Below, piece by piece: positions 16,529 through 24,004 of a stretch of DNA of 64,000 bases. The number at the start of each line of letters is the position of its first letter. The first letter of the stretch is position 1. Both the position numbers and the translations under genes were made by a program. The notes beneath the pieces were generated by a model. The model had not been told where the DNA came from. It did not search any database and was given only the letters and a program-made list of their open reading frames with translations. The DNA is taken from assembly GCA_016717305.1 (NCBI GenBank), contig JADKFY010000027.1:1-64000 (forward strand), read 5' to 3'. Source of the stretch: Flavobacteriales bacterium (GTDB lineage: Bacteria > Bacteroidota > Bacteroidia > Flavobacteriales_F > PHOS-HE28).

Positions 16529-18157
16529 TCAACCGAGGAACGGATAACCATGCTCCGTTGGCGGAATCAAGGTCTCCTTGATCGTGCGGGCACTCGTCCA
16601 CCGGATCAAGTTCAAATAGCTCCCTGCTTTATCGTTGGTCCCACTGCCACGCGCACCTCCGAACGGTTGCTGTCCGACCACAGCACCCGTCGGTTTGTCG
16701 TTGATGTAGAAGTTGCCGGCACTGTGGCGCAATACGTTGGTGGCTTGAACGATGCTCTCCCGGTCATTGCTTATGACCGCACCGGTCAATGCATATTCTC
16801 CGGTGGAATCCACCAGTTTCAAGGTGTCCATCCATCGGTTCGTGCTGTAAACGTAGATGGTGAGCACCGGTCCGAATATCTCTTCACACATCGTTACGCT
16901 CTTCGGGTCTTTCGTAACAGCTACCGTTGGTTCGATGAAGTAACCTTTGGTCTTGTCGTATTTACCGCCTGCAATGACCTGGACATTCTTCTTGTCCTTT
17001 TTCAACGCATCAATGTACTTGGTGATCTTATCAAATGACTTCTCATCGATCACTGCCCCAATGAAATTCTTGAAATCGCGCGGATCCCCCATTTTCATTT
17101 CGGCCATATCGGCAAGCAGTTCCTTCTTCACCAGTGGCCAAATGTTCTCTGGGATATACGCCCTGCTGGCCGCACTGCATTTCTGTCCTTGGAATTCGAA
17201 GGCACCTCGTGAGAGTGCGGTGGCCACCACTTTGGGATCCGCAGTAGGGTGAGCGATCACGAAATCCTTGCCACCTGTTTCCCCTACGATGCGCGGGTAG
17301 CTCCGATAGATCGGAAGGTTGTTCCCGATCGTTTGCCAGATCTGCCGGAACACACCGGTGCTACCTGTGAAATGGATCCCTGAAAAGTCCTTGTGCTTGA
17401 AGATGACCTCGCCAGCAACCGATCCTGACACATGGACAAGGTTGATCACACCGTCGGGTAGCCCAGCGGCCATGAACACTTCCATGAGCACTTGTGCGCT
17501 GTAAGCTTGGGTATCGGCGCACTTCCAGACCACTGTGTTGCCCATCAAAGCGCAGCTGCTCGGTAAGTTGCCCGCAATGGCAGTGAAGTTGAAGGGGGTT
17601 AGTGCGAAGACAAAACCTTCCAATGCACGGTATTCGAGCCTGTTCCATACGCCCGGCGAGCTCACGGGTTGATCGCGGTAGATCTTTTGGGCATAGCTCA
17701 CGTTGAAACGTAAAAAGTCGATCAATTCGCAAGCTGCGTCTATCTCGGCCTGGTAGCAGTTCTTGCCCTGGGCCAACATGGTGGCCGCATTGATCTCCGC
17801 TCGGTACGGTCCTGCAAGCAGGTCGGCGGCTTTCAAGAAGATTGCTGCGCGATGTTCAAAGGGCATTTCCTCCCAATTCTTTTTCGCTTTCAGTGCCGCA
17901 TCAATGGCGCTTTTTACCGTTTTGGCATCGCCAAAATGGGCCATGCCCAAGCTATGTCCATGCTTGTGCGGTGGGCTCATCTTCCGCTTGTCCTTGGTCA
18001 CTATCTCCTTACCACCGATCCACATGGGTGCATCAATGGTCGCCTTTATCCGCCTGTCGTATTCGGCCTGCAGGGCAGTGCGCTCGGGGCTGCCTGGTGC
18101 ATAGCTCTTTACGGGTTCGTTAGTTGGGGCAGGGGGATTGAATACGGCGTTGCTCAT
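16529..18157 (-). CDS. pruA: L-glutamate gamma-semialdehyde (1-pyrroline-5-carboxylate) dehydrogenase
   Basis: A 542-residue aldehyde dehydrogenase of the single-function P5CDH group. Catalytic residues are visible: the general base Glu in RIVGETGGKDFVIAHP and the nucleophile Cys in FEFQGQKCSAASRAYIP; NAD is held around ALTPFNFTAIAGNLPSSCAL and HFTGSTGVFRQIW. It oxidises glutamate semialdehyde to glutamate, the second step of proline breakdown. No proline dehydrogenase gene is in the window, so the two steps are encoded separately. Length is typical for the Bacteroidota/eukaryote type. Confidence 0.96.
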   Translation of the reverse strand: MSNAVFNPPAPTNEPVKSYAPGSPERTALQAEYDRRIKATIDAPMWIGGKEIVTKDKRKMSPPHKHGHSLGMAHFGDAKTVKSAIDAALKAKKNWEEMPFEHRAAIFLKAADLLAGPYRAEINAATMLAQGKNCYQAEIDAACELIDFLRFNVSYAQKIYRDQPVSSPGVWNRLEYRALEGFVFALTPFNFTAIAGNLPSSCALMGNTVVWKCADTQAYSAQVLMEVFMAAGLPDGVINLVHVSGSVAGEVIFKHKDFSGIHFTGSTGVFRQIWQTIGNNLPIYRSYPRIVGETGGKDFVIAHPTADPKVVATALSRGAFEFQGQKCSAASRAYIPENIWPLVKKELLADMAEMKMGDPRDFKNFIGAVIDEKSFDKITKYIDALKKDKKNVQVIAGGKYDKTKGYFIEPTVAVTKDPKSVTMCEEIFGPVLTIYVYSTNRWMDTLKLVDSTGEYALTGAVISNDRESIVQATNVLRHSAGNFYINDKPTGAVVGQQPFGGARGSGTNDKAGSYLNLIRWTSARTIKETLIPPTEHGYPFLG

Positions 18158-18189
18158 GTTAGTGTTCTTTTCCCTTGAATGCGGGCGCG

Positions 18190-18197
18190 CAAAGGTA
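18190..18197 (-). promoter_or_regulatory. -7 promoter box upstream of pruA
   Basis: The minus strand reads TACCTTTG, matching TAnnTTTG, 32 bases before the pruA ATG. No good -33 element was found. Confidence 0.4.
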
Positions 18198-18313
18198 ACA
18201 GCACTCTTTTAGGGGTGTTCATTTTCACCTGCCTAGCGAATTACAAAGTCGAGAAACAGAAGACAGTGTTGCAGATGGCCGCCTGTCCCTAGGCGACCAT
18301 CCGACAACCGCTA

Positions 18314-18946
18314 CTAAAGACCGTCGAACCGATAGATCGGGTCGATCTCTGCACCTGCTTTGATCTCACAGGTCGGGTGGATGATCCCATCGGCCAAGCT
18401 GTAGACCCAACCATGCAGGTCTGGGCCGCCACGTTCTTTCCATGCACGCTGGACAATGCTGGTCTTGGACAGGTCCATTACCTGCTCGATAACATTCAGC
18501 TCCACCAAGCGATCGAAACGCTTGTTCTCGTCCGGGAGCGCATCAAGCTCATCGCGATGCAGCCGCCGGACATCTTTGATGTTCCTCAACCATTTGTTGA
18601 TGATGCCCAATGAGTCATTCGACATGGCCGCTTTCACACCACCGCAGCCGTAATGCCCGCATACGATGATGTGCTTCACGTGAAGCATTTCCACTGCATA
18701 TTGCAGAACGCTCAACAGGTTCAGGTCCGTATGCACCACCATGTTCGCAATGTTCCGGTGCACGAATATCTCCCCAGGGTCCGTCCCCGTGATCTCGTTC
18801 GCAGGCACCCGACTGTCACTGCAACCGATCCAAAGGAATTCCGGTGACTGTATCTCGCTCAGTCGGGTGAAGAATTCAGGGTCGCGGGCCACTGTATTCG
18901 CAGCCCAAGCGATGTTGTTCTTCAAGAGGCGGTTGTAGGATCCCAT
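18314..18946 (-). CDS. Beta-class carbonic anhydrase
   Basis: A 210-residue beta carbonic anhydrase. Zinc ligands are visible as CSDSRVPA (Cys, and the Asp-Arg dyad) and HYGCGGVKAA (His, Cys). The C-terminal GWVYSLADGII motif is typical. It interconverts CO2 and bicarbonate in the cytoplasm. Its start lies inside the end of the SulP transporter gene (25-base overlap), so the two proteins are made together; the pair most likely supplies bicarbonate for carboxylation reactions or pH control. Confidence 0.95.
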   Translation of the reverse strand: MGSYNRLLKNNIAWAANTVARDPEFFTRLSEIQSPEFLWIGCSDSRVPANEITGTDPGEIFVHRNIANMVVHTDLNLLSVLQYAVEMLHVKHIIVCGHYGCGGVKAAMSNDSLGIINKWLRNIKDVRRLHRDELDALPDENKRFDRLVELNVIEQVMDLSKTSIVQRAWKERGGPDLHGWVYSLADGIIHPTCEIKAGAEIDPIYRFDGL

Positions 18947-20562
18947 GTCTTCTTGTTCGTTGTAGAGTTATTGTTCCTTCCCTTCTTTCCTTGGTCTTCC
19001 AACTTCGTAATACCCTTATCTACATTCGCGATGGTCCGGTCGTTGTCAAATCCGATCAATTCGCAGGTTATCCCGCGTTCGATCGAGAATTCACAGAACT
19101 CCGTAATGATCTCCTCCACATCCGGGTGCAGCGCGACGTTACGACTGGCATCCAAAACCAACTTCGTGTTGTCCGGAAGTTCGGCCAGGGTGCGTTTTAT
19201 AGCGGCTTTGTTCAAGAACGTGACGTCTTCACTTAGCTCAATGTGAACTGGCATCCCTGGTTTGTAATATTCAGGATCGTAATGGAACGGCACCTTGTAG
19301 TTCTTCCAAAGGATATGCCCGATCGCAACGGCCAAACCAAGACCGACCCCGGTAAGCAGATCGGTAAAGGCCACGCCCAGCACGGTAATGAAGAAGGGTA
19401 GGAATTGCATCGCGCCGGCTTGCCAATATTGCTTGAAGAGAGCCGGTTTAATGAGCTTGTAACCGACCAGTAGGAGTATTGCCGCCAAGCTTGCCAACGG
19501 GATCATGCGGAGCAAACCGGGTATAAGGAGCACGGATATCACGATCAACGCACCATGGAGGACCGTGGATAATTTCGTTCGGCCGCCTGCTTGTATGTTG
19601 GCAGAACTGCGAACGATCACCTGTGTTACCGGAATGCCCCCAAGCATTCCACTTACGATATTGCCAATGCCCTGAGCGTGGAGTTCGCGATTGGTCGGGG
19701 TTACTCGCTTTTGCGGGTCCAACTTGTCGGTGGCTTCGGTACATAACAATGTTTCCAGACTTGCGACTATCGCAATGACCAATGCCAGTTTCCAAACGCG
19801 TGGGTCCAAAAGTCCCGCTATGTCAGGGAATGTGAGGATGCTTGCTCCTGTCATATCAGGTAATTCCACATAATGGCCTGCGTTGATCGCGAGCAATTCA
19901 TGCCCACTGAAAAGTTGGGACAACACAATGCCGGAGACCACGGCAAGCAGTGGGCCCGGGATCATGCTCAGCACTTTGAATTCTTGTATCCGCCTCGTTT
20001 GCCAAAGGAGCATGATGGCCAACCCTGCCAAGGTCACCAGAATGGCGCCAACGCTGATCCCATCGATCATGTACATCAATTCGCTCAATGTGTTGTGTTG
20101 GTCAGGCTGAATGAAGTCCTCATCACCCAAGTAGTCCTGATCATAGCCTAAGCCATGCGGGATCTGTTTCAGTACTATGATGATACCGATGCCGGAGAGC
20201 ATACCCTTGATCACCGTGTTCGGGAAGTAGTACGCGATGATGCCAGCGCGCATAAGGCCCAGTACGATCTGGAGAATGCCGGACAGAACAGTTGCTGTGA
20301 GGAATAATTCGAACGACCCCAACTCGGCGATGCCCGTTAGAACGATCGCAGTTAATCCTGCAGCGGGGCCGCTGACGCCCAACGAAGAGCCGCTTACAAG
20401 ACCTACCACTATACCGCCGACCGCTCCGGCGATCACACCGGCTATGAGCGGAGCCCCGGAGGCCAGTGCGATGCCAAGGCACAAGGGAAGGGCCACCAAG
20501 AAAACGACGAAGGATGCCGGAAGATCCTTTCGCCAATGGGAAAGCAGTTCGTTTTGTTTCAT
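18922..20562 (-). CDS. SulP-family inorganic anion (probable bicarbonate) transporter
   Basis: A 546-residue transporter with the SLC26/SulP fold: about 12-14 membrane segments from DLPASFVVFLVALPLCLGIA onward, the SulP motif ASGAPLIAGVIAGAVGG, SGSSLGVSGPAAGLTAIVL near residue 57, and GIPVTQVIVRSSANIQAGG. The C-terminal 110 residues form a degenerate STAS domain (PVHIELSEDVTFLNKAAI). Fusion or overlap with a carbonic anhydrase is a recurrent theme for SulP proteins that take up bicarbonate, so that substrate is inferred; sulfate remains possible. The start at 20562 (MKQNELLSHWRKDL) matches the family. Confidence 0.92.
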   Translation of the reverse strand: MKQNELLSHWRKDLPASFVVFLVALPLCLGIALASGAPLIAGVIAGAVGGIVVGLVSGSSLGVSGPAAGLTAIVLTGIAELGSFELFLTATVLSGILQIVLGLMRAGIIAYYFPNTVIKGMLSGIGIIIVLKQIPHGLGYDQDYLGDEDFIQPDQHNTLSELMYMIDGISVGAILVTLAGLAIMLLWQTRRIQEFKVLSMIPGPLLAVVSGIVLSQLFSGHELLAINAGHYVELPDMTGASILTFPDIAGLLDPRVWKLALVIAIVASLETLLCTEATDKLDPQKRVTPTNRELHAQGIGNIVSGMLGGIPVTQVIVRSSANIQAGGRTKLSTVLHGALIVISVLLIPGLLRMIPLASLAAILLLVGYKLIKPALFKQYWQAGAMQFLPFFITVLGVAFTDLLTGVGLGLAVAIGHILWKNYKVPFHYDPEYYKPGMPVHIELSEDVTFLNKAAIKRTLAELPDNTKLVLDASRNVALHPDVEEIITEFCEFSIERGITCELIGFDNDRTIANVDKGITKLEDQGKKGRNNNSTTNKKTWDPTTAS

Positions 20563-20661
20563 GAAATGGGTTGAATGCAGTCGGTAGAAAATATCCTTCG
20601 AGCACGGCCTAAAGGGTCCTAGGGACCACAGTGCTTGAAACGAAAAGCCGCAGTGGGCTAG

Positions 20662-21003
20662 TTAGTGCATTCCCCACGGGGGCAAATGCGGCACATCCCC
20701 GTGATCACTAGGATCGGGATGCTGCTCGGAACGAGGGCCTTTGCGATCCCTGGGTTCCGGGTAGTTGGCATGCCCTGATGGGCTATCCGTTTGACACGGA
20801 TGGAAATGGTGTACCTCTTCTTCTTCCGCCATGGGGACTGGCATGTTGCCATGTTCCGCACAAAACGTCCGGACCTCTTTGGAATACATCAGTAGAGGAG
20901 CAAATACCAAACACAAGGCCATCAATAGCGCAAAAGACCCATGGAACGCGCTTAATGCACGCACCTTTTTGGTTCTGTTCGATGCTATCGCCTTATTCAC
21001 CAT
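20662..21003 (-). CDS. Small membrane-anchored, His-rich hypothetical protein
   Basis: A 113-residue protein with one hydrophobic segment (FALLMALCLVFAPLLMYS, residues 25-42) and a polar tail rich in His, Pro, Asp and Glu, including EEEVHHFHPC and PSDHGDVPHLPPWGMH. The tail could bind metal ions, but this is inference from composition. I do not recognise a family. A -7-like box TAAATTTG lies 8 bases upstream of the ATG on the minus strand (21011-21018), which would give a nearly leaderless transcript. Confidence 0.55.
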   Translation of the reverse strand: MVNKAIASNRTKKVRALSAFHGSFALLMALCLVFAPLLMYSKEVRTFCAEHGNMPVPMAEEEEVHHFHPCQTDSPSGHANYPEPRDRKGPRSEQHPDPSDHGDVPHLPPWGMH

Positions 21004-21082
21004 CAGTGCGCAAATTTACGACAGTACCTAGATGCCGGATGGTTGAGAATGTCAACGTGCGTTAACAAAGGGAACGTGGAAC

Positions 21083-21469
21083 TCAGTTCGCCGCGAACGG
21101 ATAGGTCAACTCAATGGCCGGCACATCCACTTCGAACTTGAGACCATCGGAAACCCGCTGCATAAGGTAGGTCCCGTCCATGCGCCCGAATGCGCTTTGG
21201 AGATCACATGCACTGCTGTACGTGAATTCCTGTCCAGGCTCCAGGGTGGGTGTTTCCCCAACAACGCCCGGCCCCTCCACTTCTCGCGTTGGTGCCAAAC
21301 TATCGTGGATCAGCCACCGTCTGCGCTGCAATTGCACTGTATCACGCCCCATGTTGTGGATCGTGATGCGATAGCTGAAGAAATAGTGACCAGCGCGAAT
21401 GTCACTATGGGCAGCCTCGAACCGACTTCGGACCTCGATCTTTATCGCATGTGAAACCGTTGTGCCCAT
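21083..21469 (-). CDS. apaG: ApaG protein
   Basis: A 128-residue single-domain protein of the ApaG family (fibronectin III-like fold). Diagnostic segments are YFFSYRITIHNMGRDTVQLQ, RRWLIHDS, VEGPGVVGETPTLEPGQEF and GTYLMQ. ApaG was named for Co2+ resistance/Mg2+ efflux phenotypes in Enterobacteria; the molecular role is still uncertain, though the domain is reused in F-box proteins. Length is normal and the gene stands alone here. Confidence 0.95.
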   Translation of the reverse strand: MGTTVSHAIKIEVRSRFEAAHSDIRAGHYFFSYRITIHNMGRDTVQLQRRRWLIHDSLAPTREVEGPGVVGETPTLEPGQEFTYSSACDLQSAFGRMDGTYLMQRVSDGLKFEVDVPAIELTYPFAAN

Positions 21470-21663
21470 GGTACAAAGTTGGGATTACTTCTTCATTGTT
21501 GATCCATCTTCCATGCCAATACTACGAACGATGTCCCTCTGGACGTTTGGGTCATATACGTCCCAAGAAGTCGGATCGGACCATCGGGGTCTGCAGTGGC
21601 CCTCATACTGCTTAGCGCACAATGAATTCACAATCTCAACCGGCATGCCTAGCTTTGGGCTCG

Positions 21664-22782
21664 ATGACCGCTATCCCTCGGATCCGCTATGTGGCTGCAC
21701 ATGCCGCACAACGCGATTTCGCTTCAGCCGTGCGCCGCAATGTGCTGGCCTACTTCAAGGAAAAGCAATTGCCTACAACAGGGGACGCGCGCATGGTTGT
21801 GAAGTCCCTGATCATGCTGGCGCTCTACTTGGTCCCTTTCATTTTGGTGATCACTTTGCCCATGTCGCCTTGGTGGGGCTTGGCCTGCGCTGTAACAGTT
21901 GGTTTTGGAATGGCTGGATTGGGAATGTGTGTCATGCATGACGGTGCCCATGGCTCAGCATCCAAGCACACATGGATCAACGAACTGATGGGCGGTACAA
22001 TGTACCTGATGGGAAGCAGCGTGCTTACTTGGCGGATCCAGCACAACGGTGAACACCACACGCACACCAATGTCGATACGATGGACAGTGACCTCATGTC
22101 AAGGGGCTTGTTGCGTTTCAGCGAGCATGCGCCATTGAAGCGGGTGAATCGGTTCCAACACTTCCACGCGTTCTTCTTTTATGGCTTCCTTACCCTTACC
22201 AAATTGGTGAAGGATTTTGCTACGTTATCGCGGTTCAACCGCAACGGCAGTACCGAGGCTTTGAAAGCCGATCCTAAACGGGAAATGGTGAAGCTGGTGG
22301 TTTTGAAGGTGATCTACGTTTCTGTTTTCCTCGGTCTACCTCTCTTGCTCAGTTCGTTCACGTGGTGGCAAGTGCTCATCGGCTTTTTCGTTGAACATTT
22401 CGTCGCCAGTGTGATCCTGGGTACGGTGTTCCAGTTGGCGCACATCGTGGAAGAGACCCGCCAACCCATACCGGATGAACATGGCGTAATAGCCAACGAT
22501 TGGGCAGTCCACGAAATGCTCACAACGGCCAATTTTGCCAAAGAGAATCGCCTACTTACCTGGTTCACAGGCGGCCTTAACTACCAGATCGAACACCACT
22601 TGTTCCCCAACGTGTGCCACGTGCATTACAAAACGATCGCTCCCATCGTCCAGCGTACAGCGCAGGAATTCGGCGTTCCGTACAATCAGATCCCCACCTT
22701 ATTTGCGGCCTTGACCTCCCATGTGCGTAGAATGAAGGTCCTCGGAGTGCATAGTAGTGGCTCCGAAGGTTGGGCCGGGTGA
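21664..22782 (+). CDS. Fatty acid desaturase, front-end (delta-5/6-like) type
   Basis: A 372-residue membrane desaturase with the three His boxes: HDGAHGSAS, HNGEHHTHTN and QIEHHLFP. The Gln that replaces His in the third box is characteristic of front-end acyl desaturases. Four membrane segments lie in two pairs (around VPFILVITLPMS, MAGLGMCVM; VLKVIYVSVFLGLPLLL, VASVILGTVFQLAH). It introduces a double bond into membrane acyl chains using O2 and an electron donor; there is no fused cytochrome b5. An ATG at 21622 adds 14 residues, but relatives begin close to MTAIPRIRY, so 21664 is preferred. Confidence 0.92.
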   Translation: MTAIPRIRYVAAHAAQRDFASAVRRNVLAYFKEKQLPTTGDARMVVKSLIMLALYLVPFILVITLPMSPWWGLACAVTVGFGMAGLGMCVMHDGAHGSASKHTWINELMGGTMYLMGSSVLTWRIQHNGEHHTHTNVDTMDSDLMSRGLLRFSEHAPLKRVNRFQHFHAFFFYGFLTLTKLVKDFATLSRFNRNGSTEALKADPKREMVKLVVLKVIYVSVFLGLPLLLSSFTWWQVLIGFFVEHFVASVILGTVFQLAHIVEETRQPIPDEHGVIANDWAVHEMLTTANFAKENRLLTWFTGGLNYQIEHHLFPNVCHVHYKTIAPIVQRTAQEFGVPYNQIPTLFAALTSHVRRMKVLGVHSSGSEGWAG

Positions 22783-22832
22783 TCCGAAAGTAGGAACCTC
22801 AAGGACGGATCCCAGAACGGCGTCAGAAGCAA

Positions 22833-23276
22833 TTAGCCTTGTGCCGCTTTCTTGATCCTGCGGTAGGTGAAGCTGTGCAGGATGTGCCGACGTGCGAAAC
22901 GAAGGTTGCCGTCGTTGTTCACGAACTTGTTGTATACCTTTTGCGGAACGCTGTAGTACTCATAAACACTACCATCCGCAAAGGTGGCGTGCAATGTTTG
23001 CGCCTTGTAGTGGAAGTCCGTGATCGCCTGTGTGGCCGTCAACCTGTCGTAGTCTTCCTTGTTCAGCGCGTGGGTATCGGGATGTATGGCCACAAGAAAG
23101 TGGTAGGCATCGATGATGTGTTTGCTGGTTTCCTCTGCCTGATGCCGTTCAGTCTCATCCTGAAAGCGATCCGGATGATGCGATTTCATCAATGCTTTGT
23201 AGAGCAGTCCCAATTCCTTCAGGTCGGTCTTGGGTTCTGCCCCCAACAACTTGCGGCTATCGATGATCTTCTTCAT
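22833..23276 (-). CDS. J-domain plus KTSC-domain protein
   Basis: A 147-residue protein of two parts. Residues 1-75 look like a J-domain, with the signature HPD in MKSHHPDRFQDETERHQAEE, so it could stimulate a DnaK-type chaperone. Residues 85-145 form a KTSC domain (LHATFADGSVYEYYSVPQKV), a small fold common in phage- and RNA-related proteins of unknown role. This combination is compact and recurs in Bacteroidota as far as I recall. No dnaK or grpE gene is in the window. Confidence 0.8.
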   Translation of the reverse strand: MKKIIDSRKLLGAEPKTDLKELGLLYKALMKSHHPDRFQDETERHQAEETSKHIIDAYHFLVAIHPDTHALNKEDYDRLTATQAITDFHYKAQTLHATFADGSVYEYYSVPQKVYNKFVNNDGNLRFARRHILHSFTYRRIKKAAQG

Positions 23277-23446
23277 GGTCGTGCGAAAACGGGCGCAAAG
23301 GTCGTGGTTTGTGCGGAACTATGGAAGTCTCGATAGAGAACCTGCGTGAATAACAAGAGTCCAGCAATGAAGATGCTCAAGTTGAATAGGCTACCTGGAT
23401 CAAAACGCTATGAACGCATTTGAACACAGCTTTTCGCAGACTAAAC

Positions 23447-23836
23447 CTAGGTAGGACGTTCGGTCGATATGGAGTTGGGTACTTCTACTCCCTCAACCAA
23501 CACCTCTGCCCAACGATTCCAGTTATAAACACTGCTCTGCCCTTGCGCTTTCGCGAAATTCAATGCGTTCGGGGCATCGGTGAAAAGCCGGCAACTGGTG
23601 TAGATGATCTTTCCGTCTTCATTGCGGTAACCACTTACGATGGCATCATTGTCCAAGGCATGCTCCAGCACCTTTTCCAAGTCCGGCAGACCTTCTTTGC
23701 CAACGGGTACGTTGTAGGCCGCGATCAGGTCCGAGGTAACGTAGGAATTGCCGCGCACGTCGTAGCTGAAGCGCTGTTTGCGTGAGGCAATGGCACGAAG
23801 TCTCTCAAGTAACAGGGTAGTTGCAGCGTCGGCCAT
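23447..23836 (-). CDS. Hypothetical soluble protein
   Basis: A 129-residue protein with no signal peptide or membrane segment. A helical N-terminus (TTLLLERLRAIASRKQRFSY) is followed by a mixed region with conserved-looking YNVPVGKEGLPDLEKVLEHA and a Trp-containing tail (VYNWNRWAEVLVEGVEVPN). I do not recognise it. It is separated by 170 bases from the J-domain gene on the same strand; neither spacing nor sequence indicates a function. Confidence 0.55.
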   Translation of the reverse strand: MADAATTLLLERLRAIASRKQRFSYDVRGNSYVTSDLIAAYNVPVGKEGLPDLEKVLEHALDNDAIVSGYRNEDGKIIYTSCRLFTDAPNALNFAKAQGQSSVYNWNRWAEVLVEGVEVPNSISTERPT

Positions 23837-24004
23837 GGTTCTCTAGATCGGGTGCCGAAGATCCTACTGATCGCTTTGCTGCCCACATTTAGCAACTTCC
23901 ATGGATCAACAACACCGTGTCGTTAACTTGAGTTATCCGTCGGAAATCCCCGTGGTAATTGGGTTTCTGCCTTGTTTCGAACGGCAGTGGTCTTGCGCTG
24001 TTAT

